DNA of 64,000 bases from Flavobacterium sp. DG2-3 (GCF_030730925.1 NZ_JAVAMB010000002.1:62001-126000); one strand, 5' to 3'. Positions 1 through 8,160 are shown, counted from the stretch's first letter. Made by a program: numbers and translations. The notes: generated by a model from the letters alone, not told the origin.

Positions 1-2
1 CA

Positions 3-1763
3 CCACACGTTCATACGCCGGGACATGTTCACGAACATGAACATAATCATAGTGCAGATCCAAACGATCATGCGAATCACGTTACAGCTCCACCAAGTAA
101 AAAACAATTAGATTCGTTATTGAATATTTATAAAGCGCCAGAAGCACACGCAGCAAAATTTGGACGTTTAATTATTCAGGATGCTGGAGGAAGAATGAAG
201 CCGATTAATACGTTTTCATCTGAACTTCTTCGTAAAGTAAGTCATAATGATAAGTACAACGGAATGAATTCTGATCAGGTATTTTTATCGATGACGCAAT
301 ACGGTCAGGTTTGGATTCAAGTTCCAATAATTTATATAAAATCAGGAAACGACAGTATCCGTAAAATCATTGGAATTGATTCAAAAGATAAATATGCGCC
401 ATTTGTAAAATTCTTTGATGAACAAGGAAATTATAAACTGTCTCCTTATTTAGATGCAGCTTACAAAGCGGCAAATCCAAATCAGTTTGAGAAAGACTTT
501 ATTGAAACAGACAAAAAAGTAAATATAATGGAATCTGCATTGAGCGGAAGGATTTTGAAAATTTTCCCTATTCCAAATGATTCCAATAATAAATGGGCTT
601 CTTATCTGGAACGTGATAATGCTGGTTTTAAAGGAATGGATTCTACTTACGTGAAACAAATTCTCCCTTTATATTTTAGCGCATTAAATAATGCTTCAAT
701 TTCTAAAAATTGGGATACAGCAGATCAATTAGTAGAAAGCATAAATGGATTCCAAAAGAAATTTGGAGCTAAAGTGCGTCCAAGCGAACGAAAAATTGAT
801 CTTGAGATTGCTTATAATACGTATGATGTTTTACCAAAGATGACTTATTGGTATTCTATGGCAGGGATTTTAATGCTGATTTTTACATTATTTAGTATTT
901 TCTTTGATAAAAAGTTCTTACGTATAACTGTAAATGGTTTCCATATATTAATAGGAGTAATATTTGCATTGCATACTGTTGCTTTAATTGCACGCTGGTA
1001 TATTTCTGGTCATGCACCTTGGAGTAATGCTTACGAGTCTATAGTTTATGTAGCTTGGTCAACCATGTTCTTTGGCTTGGCTTTCCATAGAAAATCAAAA
1101 TTAACAGTTGCTTCAGCTGCTTTTGTAACCTCTATGATTTTCTTTGCTTCAAATCTAAATTGGGTCGATCCAGAAATTGCAAACTTACAGCCTGTTTTGA
1201 ATTCTTATTGGTTAATGATTCACGTAGCGGTAATCGTAGCAAGTTATGGTCCAACTGCTTTAGGAATGATTTTAGGTTTTGTCGCTTTAGTATTAATTTT
1301 CTTTACGAATGATAAAAATAAAGCTAAGATGGACTTGCATATTAAAGAGGTAAGTTACATTAACGAAATGGCAGTTACAATTGGTCTTATCATGCTTACT
1401 ATTGGAAACTTCCTTGGGGGACAGTGGGCAAACGAAAGTTGGGGACGTTACTGGGGTTGGGATCCAAAAGAAACATGGGCTTTAATTTCGATTATGGTTT
1501 ATGCATTTGTAATTCACGCTCGTTTTGTTCCTGCTTTAAGAGGTAAATGGTTCTTCAACTTAATGACCATGTATGCTTTTGTTTCGATCTTGTTTACTTA
1601 TTATGGAGTAAATTTCCACTTAGTAGGTTTACACTCGTATGCAAGCGGTGAAGCGCATTCTTTAAACTGGATTTACTACTGTTTAGTTACTATTACAATA
1701 ATTGGAGCTGTAACATATCCAAAATATAGAAAATACTATAAAACCAAAAAAGTTAAAAAATAA
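3..1763 (+). CDS. ccsA: Cytochrome c biogenesis protein CcsBA, C-terminal (CcsA) part, 5' truncated by window
   Basis: Haem handling and ligation in system II cytochrome c maturation, in the inner membrane. The frame is open to the window edge, so the TTG at 120 is not the real start. Bases 3-119 encode a His-rich, hydrophilic linker (HVHTPGHVHEHEHNH) that joins an upstream part lying outside the window. After a soluble stretch come about eight membrane segments, the family signature tryptophan motif WGRYWGWDPKETW near 1440-1480, and histidines in HTVALIARW, LMIHVAV and NFHLVGLHSY that fit haem ligands. Bacteroidota usually carry CcsB and CcsA as one fused protein, so a CcsBA fusion is inferred; the CcsB half cannot be seen. 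The next plus-strand gene is kilobases away, so this is the last gene of its unit. Confidence 0.87.
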   Translation, partial: PHVHTPGHVHEHEHNHSADPNDHANHVTAPPSKKQLDSLLNIYKAPEAHAAKFGRLIIQDAGGRMKPINTFSSELLRKVSHNDKYNGMNSDQVFLSMTQYGQVWIQVPIIYIKSGNDSIRKIIGIDSKDKYAPFVKFFDEQGNYKLSPYLDAAYKAANPNQFEKDFIETDKKVNIMESALSGRILKIFPIPNDSNNKWASYLERDNAGFKGMDSTYVKQILPLYFSALNNASISKNWDTADQLVESINGFQKKFGAKVRPSERKIDLEIAYNTYDVLPKMTYWYSMAGILMLIFTLFSIFFDKKFLRITVNGFHILIGVIFALHTVALIARWYISGHAPWSNAYESIVYVAWSTMFFGLAFHRKSKLTVASAAFVTSMIFFASNLNWVDPEIANLQPVLNSYWLMIHVAVIVASYGPTALGMILGFVALVLIFFTNDKNKAKMDLHIKEVSYINEMAVTIGLIMLTIGNFLGGQWANESWGRYWGWDPKETWALISIMVYAFVIHARFVPALRGKWFFNLMTMYAFVSILFTYYGVNFHLVGLHSYASGEAHSLNWIYYCLVTITIIGAVTYPKYRKYYKTKKVKK

Positions 1764-1883
1764 TTATAAAAGTAATTATTATCGATTTATAAAAAGGAAA
1801 GTTTAGCAAATAGATAGTTGAACTTTCCCTTTTTTTTTAAAAATTTTAAAATTTCTGCAATTAACAGAGTTTTAGAACTCAAA

Positions 1884-1917
1884 AAAAAGGTTGTCTCAAA
1901 AGTGAGACAACCTTTTT
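1884..1917. terminator. Strong bidirectional terminator hairpin
   Basis: A 15-bp perfect stem (AAAAAGGTTGTCTCA / TGAGACAACCTTTTT) with a 4-base loop, flanked by A and T tracts on both sides. On the minus strand it lies 25 bases after the stop of the 14-codon ORF at 1942-1986; on the plus strand it could end the ccsBA transcript. Confidence 0.8.
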
Positions 1918-1941
1918 AATAATAATTTGGCTTATCAAGAA

Positions 1942-1986
1942 TTAAATTCCCGCTAAAGCTGCAAAAAGTTCAGCTAACCATCCCAT
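1942..1986 (-). CDS. 14-residue hydrophobic peptide with perfect Shine-Dalgarno (novel mini-gene candidate)
   Basis: Minus-strand frame ATG...TAA encoding MGWLAELFAALAGI. The peptide is amphipathic or hydrophobic with a single Glu and one Trp. Seven bases upstream of the ATG lies AAAGGAGGT (1992-2000), fully complementary to the 16S 3' end, and a strong terminator follows the stop after 25 bases. The three parts together look like a self-contained short transcript. A Shine-Dalgarno of this strength is exceptional in this phylum, where ribosomes normally hide the anti-SD. No family is recognised. It might be a regulatory leader, a small membrane peptide or toxin, or the reporter ORF of an sRNA. 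A chance SD is possible but would also have to coincide with the spacing and the terminator. Confidence 0.6.
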   Translation of the reverse strand: MGWLAELFAALAGI

Positions 1987-1991
1987 AATAT

Positions 1992-2000
1992 ACCTCCTTT
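1992..2000 (-). promoter_or_regulatory. Perfect Shine-Dalgarno AAAGGAGGT
   Basis: Reads AAAGGAGGT on the minus strand, with 5 bases between its last T and the ATG at 1986 (7 bases from GGAGG), which is optimal spacing. I saw no other start in this window with a comparable site. Confidence 0.8.
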
Positions 2001-2253
2001 CTTCATCTAATAAATTTCATATGTTATACAATTAATTTAACAAATGTTTCTGCAGAACCATTTGATTTGTAAATATAAATTTATTTTTTTTAATAAGTAA
2101 AATAAATCTTATAAATAAAATAAATATAATAGGTTTTTATTTGTTAATATTTTGATTTAGAGCTTTTTAAAAACAAATTAATAGAGATTGTACCAATGAT
2201 ATAAAGTTGTTTCAGTAAGGAGTATGTGTTATTTGTGGTAAATCCCTTTTTGT

Positions 2254-2985
2254 TTATGTAAAAATTTCACTTATTAAAACAATAATAGTGAGAATAATTA
2301 TAAATATTATTAAAAATATAAGATGACTAACTATTGATAAAATAAAAGCTTTTGCTTTTGGCATTTTGTTGAAAAACTGAATATTAGTCCAAAATATAAG
2401 TACTAATCCAATTGAATAAGTGATGGTCTGAAACCAATGTGAGTGTCCTAATTTATATAAATAAAGCGCCACGGGAAATGTCAAAATCTGAACAAATAGT
2501 CTTTGTGATGCTTTAAACGTATTCAATACAAAAAGTTCGACAAAATTATAGCCCTGGTTTTTAAAAGCAATATAAGTTCCTACAGTATAAAGAGGAATTG
2601 TGAGAACTGTTGTCCAAGAAAAATGAGTGAGAACCCAATCATTCATACTTTCATAATCAAAAGAATTATCAGAACTAGTGTTTAGATAATTAAGATGAAA
2701 GTAGTGAAATAAAAATCCATAAAGAGTCGCTAAAACAACAACTAGAGATAAAGGCTTGAAATGGCGGACTCTTTTTCCTTCAATAAATTCACGGATAGAA
2801 TGCCCAGGTCTCGTAAACAGTTGCCTCAGAGAATAAGGTATTCCTTCATCAAAATGCAGCAAGCCATGTTGTATATCATGCCACAAAAAATGAAAATTTA
2901 TTTTGTGTGTATCTGCAGTCTGTCCGCAGTTGTTACAAAATTTGCCAGTAAAAGTAGTATTACAGTTTTTACAAATTGTTGCCAT
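2254..2985 (-). CDS. DUF3667 zinc-ribbon membrane protein
   Basis: 243 residues, function unknown. The N terminus has a zinc ribbon with two CxxC pairs (C5/C8 and C17/C20, CKNC...CNNC), followed by the family segment FDEGIPYSLRQLFTRPGHSI and IEGKRVRHFKP, then about four or five membrane helices to the C terminus. This arrangement is typical of DUF3667 proteins of Bacteroidota. The start is the ATG 5 bases after the stop of the DoxX-like gene, so the two are probably co-transcribed. The zinc ribbon suggests a cytosolic N-terminal interaction or sensor module, but that is inference. Confidence 0.85.
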   Translation of the reverse strand: MATICKNCNTTFTGKFCNNCGQTADTHKINFHFLWHDIQHGLLHFDEGIPYSLRQLFTRPGHSIREFIEGKRVRHFKPLSLVVVLATLYGFLFHYFHLNYLNTSSDNSFDYESMNDWVLTHFSWTTVLTIPLYTVGTYIAFKNQGYNFVELFVLNTFKASQRLFVQILTFPVALYLYKLGHSHWFQTITYSIGLVLIFWTNIQFFNKMPKAKAFILSIVSHLIFLIIFIIILTIIVLISEIFT

Positions 2986-2990
2986 TAATC

Positions 2991-3377
2991 TTATGAATTT
3001 ATTTTTTTAGAAAAACCAGAAGGATACATTATAGCCAAAAGAACGCAAATTAAAAGAAAATTGTATTCGCAGCCATTTCTTCCTCCGCCAACAACAAACC
3101 ATCCTTCTGGAAAATGAACCATTACAATTCCCATTATAAAAATAAAAATCGTGACAAATCCCGCGAGTTTGACATATTTATTAAGCAATAAAAGAATAGC
3201 CGCAATTATATGTGATATTTTAATTAGCCAAGCTATATAAAGTCCGAAAGGAGCGAATCCGACTTTATTGAGATAGAGATTTCCAAAATCATTTATTCCG
3301 TTATTAAAGATTCCGAAAACAGAATGCGTAAGCAGAATAAAAGCTACAGCAATTCTTAGAAGTAAAGTTCCATTCAT
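2991..3377 (-). CDS. DoxX-like small membrane protein
   Basis: 128 residues with four hydrophobic segments (about 5-25, 42-63, 68-90, 100-120). The pattern LRIAVAFILLTHSVFGIF...NLYLNKVGFAPFG and the loop GWFVVGGGRNGCEYNFLL match the DoxX/DoxD-like family of four-helix inner-membrane proteins. Some family members take part in thiol or oxidative stress responses; nothing here fixes a substrate. It precedes the DUF3667 gene with a 5-base gap, which points to a two-gene operon. Upstream is the terminator of the sigma/anti-sigma operon. Confidence 0.8.
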   Translation of the reverse strand: MNGTLLLRIAVAFILLTHSVFGIFNNGINDFGNLYLNKVGFAPFGLYIAWLIKISHIIAAILLLLNKYVKLAGFVTIFIFIMGIVMVHFPEGWFVVGGGRNGCEYNFLLICVLLAIMYPSGFSKKINS

Positions 3378-3422
3378 GATTATAGTTGGTTTTGGAAAAT
3401 TAATAACCCTAAAATAATAAAA

Positions 3423-3454
3423 AAACGCATATCAAAATAAATTAATATGCGTTC
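3423..3454 (-). terminator. Terminator of the ECF sigma/anti-sigma operon
   Basis: On the minus strand AACGCATAT, a 12-base loop and ATATGCGTT are followed by a T run. It lies 25 bases after the anti-sigma stop and ahead of the DoxX-like gene, separating the two units. Confidence 0.7.
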
Positions 3455-3478
3455 TTAAGAGTTTTAAGTTATTGATTT

Positions 3479-4267
3479 TTAGACTTTCCCTAAAGTGTAA
3501 AGCTGTTCCATTGTTGGAGTAGGACTTCCGCCAGCTGGCTCTAAAGTAATTCCAAATGCTTCTGCTGAATCTGTTTGGCTTACAGCAAAAATCTTTTGAG
3601 AATTTCCTTCAAAATTATCCAATAAACCAATACTTGTCGGCGTCAAAACCGGACTTAATTTTAAAGACCAAACTTGATACACCATACCTTTTGGAGGCGT
3701 TGGCAGACCAGCCGCGTCAATATAAGTTGTTTTGGTTTGCTGATTCCAATATACTTTTGCAAAAGAAGTTGGAGAAACAGCCTGACCGCCAAGAGTTACA
3801 CCCGTATTTTTGATGTCTCTTACAATTCCTAAGTTTTTCTCCGTTTCCTTATTCTGCTGGCTCAAATAAGCAAATTCTCTTTGGATTTTGTTTTTCTCAT
3901 TTCCAACAGTAGAGATTTCTTCTTTGCTTTTTGTCAATTCTAAAGTTTGGTAGCCTAAACCTAAAAGTAAAAGTACTGCCGCTGCCCAGCCCACGTACTG
4001 AGACCAGTTTGAAGCTGGCTTCATTTCGACTACTTTTCCATGTTTCAGTTCCAGACGCGCTTTAATCTTCTCAAAATTTTCAACAGAGTGAAAAGGAGAG
4101 AAGCTAGAAGAAAGTGCAATTATGGCTTTTTCGATCGAAATAATTTCCTGATCTACTTCTGGCGCTTTTTTGGCCAGTTCAGCAATTTCCAGATTTTCTT
4201 TTTCACTTAATAGGCCATAAACGTACAGCTCTAAAATTCCTGATTCTATATATTCTTGTGCTTCCAT
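3479..4267 (-). CDS. Anti-sigma factor, RskA type
   Basis: 262 residues. The N-terminal cytoplasmic segment (MEAQEYIESGILELYVYG, then a helical region) is the anti-sigma part. One membrane helix lies near residues 88-108 (VGWAAAVLLLLGLGYQ), then a coiled stretch, then a periplasmic RskA domain (KVYWNQQTKTTYIDAAGLP, YQVWSL, FGITLEPAGGSPTPT). Family members hold the partner ECF sigma factor at the membrane until proteolysis releases it. The start codon overlaps the sigma-factor stop by one base (TAATG), which indicates translational coupling. The gene closes with a clear terminator. The inducing signal cannot be inferred. Confidence 0.88.
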   Translation of the reverse strand: MEAQEYIESGILELYVYGLLSEKENLEIAELAKKAPEVDQEIISIEKAIIALSSSFSPFHSVENFEKIKARLELKHGKVVEMKPASNWSQYVGWAAAVLLLLGLGYQTLELTKSKEEISTVGNEKNKIQREFAYLSQQNKETEKNLGIVRDIKNTGVTLGGQAVSPTSFAKVYWNQQTKTTYIDAAGLPTPPKGMVYQVWSLKLSPVLTPTSIGLLDNFEGNSQKIFAVSQTDSAEAFGITLEPAGGSPTPTMEQLYTLGKV

Positions 4268-4797
4268 TATATCTTCAAATAATTACGTAAATCGTTAATA
4301 CAGTTTCTGTTTTGTGTTTTGATAGTCCCCAGTGGCATTGCCAATTCTTCTGAAGCTTCTTGCTGGGTATATCCTTTAAAGAATAACAAATTGATTATTT
4401 CGATACATTTTGGTTTCAGTTTTTTTACAAATTCCTGAATTCCTATTGCATCAAGTTTGTGGCTCAATTTATTGCTCTCGTCTAAGAGATTTACGAAATT
4501 ATCTGATGAAAGGTTTTTTTGTGTGTTATTATAGTCTTTAGAACGAAGTTTATCGATAGAGGTGTTTCTAGCGATATTAAGGATCCAAGTGTAAAACCGT
4601 CCTTTACTCTCGTTATAAGAATCGATGTTTTTCCAGATTTTGACAAAAACATCCTGAAGCACATCTTCTGCCTCTTCGCGATTCTTGATTAGGACATGAA
4701 TGACAGAAAATAAGCTCTTTGAGTACATATCGTACAAGTGCGTAAAAGCTTTTTCGTCCTTTTTGTAAATTAAAACTAGCAGTTCTTCTTGACTCAT
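4267..4797 (-). CDS. ECF RNA polymerase sigma factor
   Basis: 176 residues, the usual ECF length. Region 2 is at about 20-85 (LYDMYSKSLFSVI, EEAEDVLQDVFVKIW, RFYTWILNIARNTSIDKLR) and region 4 at about 120-172 (FFKGYTQQEASEELAMPLGTIKTQ). It is the first gene of a coupled pair with the RskA-type anti-sigma factor, which presumably inhibits it. Such pairs are commonly autoregulated, but I could not pick out a duplicated promoter motif in the 260 bases upstream with confidence. Confidence 0.9.
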   Translation of the reverse strand: MSQEELLVLIYKKDEKAFTHLYDMYSKSLFSVIHVLIKNREEAEDVLQDVFVKIWKNIDSYNESKGRFYTWILNIARNTSIDKLRSKDYNNTQKNLSSDNFVNLLDESNKLSHKLDAIGIQEFVKKLKPKCIEIINLLFFKGYTQQEASEELAMPLGTIKTQNRNCINDLRNYLKI

Positions 4798-4996
4798 AGA
4801 TTTGGATTTTTAAGTTTAAACATTAAAAGTTAAGCCGTTATATGCTAACCTGTTTATAAAGTTAATTTATTTTTCTTTGATTTTTGTATTTTTTTTAACA
4901 GTCCAAACCCTAAGAAAATAAGGGCTTCAGAAAAAAAACGCATTTTTTCTCACATTTTTTAAAACCAAAAACAATCCGATTACGTAAATGTATTTA

Positions 4997-5017
4997 ATAA
5001 GATGAGAAAGATCTTAT
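4997..5017. repeat. 21-bp inverted repeat ATAAGAT-N7-ATCTTAT
   Basis: Perfect 7-base arms around a 7-base spacer, 45 bases upstream of the small secreted peptide at 5062. It could be a regulator binding site or a small hairpin. The rest of the 264-base gap 4798-5061 is AT-rich with nothing recognisable. Confidence 0.4.
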
Positions 5018-5061
5018 ATAAGTCAGTAAAAAAGCTGTTGTTATAATATTATTAAAGACGT

Positions 5062-5196
5062 ATGGATAGCAAAATAATAGTCAGAATATTAATAGTTGGA
5101 TTAACAACAGTTTTGACTTTGAGTGTTTGTGCTAAAAAAGATTTTGTAAAAAAGACTTTATTAGGTAGCGCAACTAGTGTAGCAGTTAAGAATTAG
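5062..5196 (+). CDS. Small secreted peptide, 44 residues
   Basis: ATG at 5062 gives a short basic N terminus, a hydrophobic core (ILIVGLTTVLTLSVCA) and a polar basic tail (KKDFVKKTLLGSATSVAVKN). This is a signal-peptide shape with possible cleavage after VCA, or a weak lipobox (LSVC). The mature part would be about 20 residues. No family recognised. It stands alone, divergent from the sigma/anti-sigma operon. Reading-frame length is short enough to occur by chance, so the call rests on the signal-peptide architecture. Confidence 0.45.
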   Translation: MDSKIIVRILIVGLTTVLTLSVCAKKDFVKKTLLGSATSVAVKN

Positions 5197-5447
5197 GATT
5201 TGATAAAATAAAAATAAAAAGATATTGAATAGTTGATGTACTCGGACTTCCAAAACAGAAGATTTCTTTAATATGTTTCTCGAATAATTTTAGGATTTTA
5301 ATTTACATCATACAAGCCATTTAAATATTTTTTGAACACGTTTAGCATATTGGGGGAAAGAAATTTTCGAAAATAACCGAGTCATCAACTATATTTTATA
5401 AAAGATAGCATAATATTAATTCATGGTTTGATTTGTTTGTATGGGGG

Positions 5448-5487
5448 GAAGCCTAACGTCTGATTAACGTTAGGCTTCATTTTTTTA
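5448..5487 (+). terminator. Orphan terminator hairpin
   Basis: GAAGCCTAACGT, 7-base loop, ACGTTAGGCTTC, then a T tract. The 362 bases between the small peptide at 5196 and the peroxidase at 5559 hold no ORF that I can support. The hairpin therefore ends either the peptide transcript with a long 3' UTR or an unrecognised small RNA. Confidence 0.6.
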
Positions 5488-5558
5488 TTTAACTTTTGAT
5501 TAGCAAAAATTAAATTTGTAGAAAATGATTTTTGCCTAATTTTATAAAAAATTACAAG

Positions 5559-6143
5559 ATGAAAAAAATACTTTTTATATTATTTGGAGCCGCTTTATTA
5601 AGCACTCAGACTAATGCTCAAACGAGTACAACTAAATTATCTAAAACAGATAAAACCATGACAAAAGAAACCATTTATCAGTTTAAAGTAGAAGATTTAT
5701 CAGGAGACACTTTTGATTTTGCTTCGCTAAAAGGGAAAAAAATTATGATTGTCAATACAGCATCAAAATGCGGATTGACGCCTCAATACAAAGATTTAGA
5801 AGCTGTTTATAAAGAATATAAAGACAAAGGATTTGTAATAGTAGGTTTTCCTGCCAATAATTTTGCTTCACAAGAACCTGGAACAGCTAAAGAAATCGAA
5901 ACTTTTTGCCAGCAGAATTATGGCGTGACTTTTCCGATGATGAATAAAGTTTCAGTTAAAGGAAGCGATATGTGTGACGTTTATAAATTCTTAACTGAAA
6001 AATCAAGAAACGGATTGCAGGATTCTGAAGTAGAATGGAACTTTCAAAAATACCTAATCAACGAAAAAGGAGAATTGGTTAAAGTTATTAAACCAAAAAC
6101 TTTAGTTACTGAGCCAGAAGTAATCAACTGGATTAAGAGCTAA
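5559..6143 (+). CDS. Thiol peroxidase of the glutathione peroxidase family, exported
   Basis: 194 residues from the ATG at 5559, which gives a clean signal peptide (MKKILFILFGAALLSTQTNA). It reduces peroxides with a catalytic tetrad that is complete: Cys71 in NTASKCGLT, Gln105 in FASQEPG, and Trp160-Asn161 in VEWNFQKYL. A second cysteine, Cys117 in ETFCQQNYGVTFP, matches the resolving Cys of thioredoxin-dependent two-Cys members, so thioredoxin rather than glutathione is the likely reductant. The family stretch FPCNQF is FPANNF here. Single gene with its own terminator. Location is periplasmic or outer-surface by the signal peptide. Confidence 0.88.
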   Translation: MKKILFILFGAALLSTQTNAQTSTTKLSKTDKTMTKETIYQFKVEDLSGDTFDFASLKGKKIMIVNTASKCGLTPQYKDLEAVYKEYKDKGFVIVGFPANNFASQEPGTAKEIETFCQQNYGVTFPMMNKVSVKGSDMCDVYKFLTEKSRNGLQDSEVEWNFQKYLINEKGELVKVIKPKTLVTEPEVINWIKS

Positions 6144-6160
6144 GAAAACATAAATTGATA

Positions 6161-6208
6161 AAAAATCCGTAAATCTAAAATTTTTAAGATTTACGGATTT
6201 TTTTTTTT
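6161..6208 (+). terminator. Terminator after the peroxidase gene
   Basis: AAATCCGTAAATCT and AGATTTACGGATTT arms with a short AT loop, followed by a run of T, 18 bases after the peroxidase stop. Confidence 0.8.
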
Positions 6209-6275
6209 CAGGCTGAGCGGAGTCGAAGCCCCACAAAGTGATTCAGCAAACGTGGCTTCGACTCCGCTCAGCCTG
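6209..6275. repeat. Interspersed palindromic repeat (CTGAGCGGAGTCGAAG family)
   Basis: Perfect 22-base arms reading CAGGCTGAGCGGAGTCGAAG.. and its reverse complement, separated by 23 bases. The same core recurs at about 14725, 24898, 25383 and, inverted, at 24940, 25180 and 25420. This is the common flavobacterial intergenic repeat and lies between the convergent peroxidase and acetyltransferase genes. Confidence 0.8.
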
Positions 6276-6297
6276 ACAAAATTGTAATGTTTAATTA

Positions 6298-6792
6298 TTA
6301 TAGAATAAGCTGCATAAAAACCAAATCCAGCCAATGGTCAAATTTGTAGCCCACTTCACGAATCGTTCCTGTAGCAACAAAACCGAATTTTTCATGAAAA
6401 GCAATGCTTCCTGCGTTATCTGCGTCGATTGCGCCAATCATAACATGATAACCTTGCTCTTTGGCTAAGCGAATTAATTCTGTTAAAAGTTTAGAACCAA
6501 TTCCTTTACCTATAATGTTATCTACTACATATACAGAATGTTCTACCGTATATTGATAGCCTATTTTTTCTCTAAATTGCCCATAACTCCCAAAACCAAC
6601 TACTTCGCCATCCAGATCGGCTACAATTACAGGAAGATTTTTAGCTCTTTTATCTTCAAACCATTTGGTCTGAACTTCTAAAGTTTGCGTTTCGTAACTG
6701 TAATTTGCAGTTGTATGTAAAATAGAATGGTTTACAATTTCTAGAATTTTTTGCAAATCGTTTGCTGTTGCAGGTCTTAAAATAATGCTCAT
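6298..6792 (-). CDS. GNAT N-acetyltransferase (phosphinothricin acetyltransferase / MnaT-like)
   Basis: 164 residues, full GNAT length. It starts with IILRPATANDLQKILEIVN, carries the core strand EHSVYVVDNIIGKGIGSKLL (acetyl-CoA loop GKGIGSKL), and ends with the subfamily segment NAGSIAFHEKFGFVATGTIREVGYKF. This matches the PAT/MnaT branch, which acetylates the amino group of L-amino acids or analogues such as phosphinothricin; the native substrate here is not determinable. Same strand as the thioredoxin-domain gene upstream, 16-base gap, so probably co-transcribed. Confidence 0.85.
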   Translation of the reverse strand: MSIILRPATANDLQKILEIVNHSILHTTANYSYETQTLEVQTKWFEDKRAKNLPVIVADLDGEVVGFGSYGQFREKIGYQYTVEHSVYVVDNIIGKGIGSKLLTELIRLAKEQGYHVMIGAIDADNAGSIAFHEKFGFVATGTIREVGYKFDHWLDLVFMQLIL

Positions 6793-6808
6793 TGGTAATT
6801 ATTACGGT

Positions 6809-7984
6809 TTATTTGGTATTTAGTTCGGCTAATAGAGTATCTGCTTCTTTAGAATTCCAGTCCATTTCTTTGGCTATGGCTTTGGCATTTTTGACATATT
6901 CCAAAGCTTTCTTTTTATTTTTTATTTTGTTATAAAGCTTGGCTTCCAACAGATTTCCATCATAAGAATCGCTTAATTCTAAAGAACGGTCTACCCAAGA
7001 AATAGCTTTTTTCAAGCTTTCGGTGTCTTTAATATGTTTAAAATAAGTATTTCCGATATCTTTTAAGAAACTGGCATCATTCCAAACCAATTTTTCAGTA
7101 TCTTCTAGCGTCACTTTTTTATAAAAATTCCATTTTTCGGTTCTTTCGGCTAATGTCAGATCGTATTTAAAAACCAAAGAATCCGTTTTTTGCAATCGGA
7201 TCGATTTGGCAACTTCTCTTTGTTTATAATAGTTTACCGTATCTAAATTATCAACCAGAGGGCGAAGCAGTTCGTTTACAATGCTCTCAATTTTACGGTC
7301 AATGCGGTTTTGAGAAGCAACAGTAGCAAATTCTTTCTGATGATTTAAAACATACTGGAATTCTCTTGATTTAATGTCAGTTACTCCATTCGCAATAACT
7401 CTCCAGTTTAATTCGCTAACCAATTGTTTGTCAGATTGCGTATTTAAATAAATATGTGTTGGTATCGATAATTCCGTTCTGTCTTTTCCTTTTTTTAAAG
7501 TATTCAGATAAACAAAGAATTTATCAGAATTGCTCGGATCTGCCAAAAATTGCTTTTCTAAATATGGCAACTGCATTTTCGGATTCAAAGCATTATTCAA
7601 TTCATTTAAAAATTCAGCTTTTTTCATTTCGCCTTTTAAAGCATAAATCAGCGTTTCATTATGGTCTATAAATAAAAAAGTCGGAAGCGATTTGGTATTG
7701 AATTTATCTTTTAAAGCAATTCCTTCTTCTTTTTCAATATTTTTATAAGTGCAGACAAAATTTTTATTGAGAAAATCAAGAACAGCAGGATCTTTTAAAA
7801 CTTCGGTTTTCATTAAATTACAATGCGGACACCAGTCGGCGTAAAGCATTACAAAAACTGGTTTTCCTTCTTTTTTTGCATTTTCTAAAGCCGTTTTGTA
7901 CGGAACATCAACAGGAACAAATTGATTCTGAGAAGTTATCGTTTGAGAAGTAACAGCTAAAAAAAGTAAAAATAAAAAACGCAT
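6809..7984 (-). CDS. Exported thioredoxin-domain protein
   Basis: 391 residues. Signal peptide at 1-18 (MRFLFLLFLAVTSQTITS), thioredoxin-like domain at about 22-135 with the redox motif WCPHC (Cys52, Cys55) and cis-proline segment SLPTFLFI, then a long alpha-helical C-terminal region with TPR-like character (KAISWVDRSLELSDSYDGN). It probably acts as a periplasmic disulfide reductase or chaperone-like partner; substrate unknown. First gene of a two-gene unit with the GNAT gene. A TATATTTG -7 element on the minus strand at 8019-8026 fits a promoter about 30 bases before the ATG. Confidence 0.85.
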   Translation of the reverse strand: MRFLFLLFLAVTSQTITSQNQFVPVDVPYKTALENAKKEGKPVFVMLYADWCPHCNLMKTEVLKDPAVLDFLNKNFVCTYKNIEKEEGIALKDKFNTKSLPTFLFIDHNETLIYALKGEMKKAEFLNELNNALNPKMQLPYLEKQFLADPSNSDKFFVYLNTLKKGKDRTELSIPTHIYLNTQSDKQLVSELNWRVIANGVTDIKSREFQYVLNHQKEFATVASQNRIDRKIESIVNELLRPLVDNLDTVNYYKQREVAKSIRLQKTDSLVFKYDLTLAERTEKWNFYKKVTLEDTEKLVWNDASFLKDIGNTYFKHIKDTESLKKAISWVDRSLELSDSYDGNLLEAKLYNKIKNKKKALEYVKNAKAIAKEMDWNSKEADTLLAELNTK

Positions 7985-8091
7985 ATCAAGTCGGACTTTT
8001 AGTAATTATTCGATTTTACAAATATATTCCCTTTTTTGGTAAAGAGCCTTAATATATTCCTAATTATACTATAAATCAAGTGCGAAGTTTG

Positions 8092-8099
8092 TAACTTTG
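8092..8099 (+). promoter_or_regulatory. Promoter -7 element for menD
   Basis: TAACTTTG matches the Bacteroidota TAnnTTTG consensus exactly, 61 bases before the menD ATG. No clear -33 TTTG is at the usual distance, so confidence is moderate. Confidence 0.45.
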
Positions 8100-8160
8100 T
8101 AAGCAAGATAAAGAATAATCAGATAGAAGATTTTCTTTGAAAAAGTAATACACGACCGTA

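Noticed and set aside
5532-5558. Upstream TTG start for the peroxidase
   Set aside because: The ATG at 5559 gives a proper signal peptide; the TTG would add nine residues before it.
5877-5912. Loss of the catalytic Gln in the peroxidase (FPANNF)
   Set aside because: The catalytic Gln is the one in FASQEPG (residue 105), which is intact; the changed position is not catalytic.
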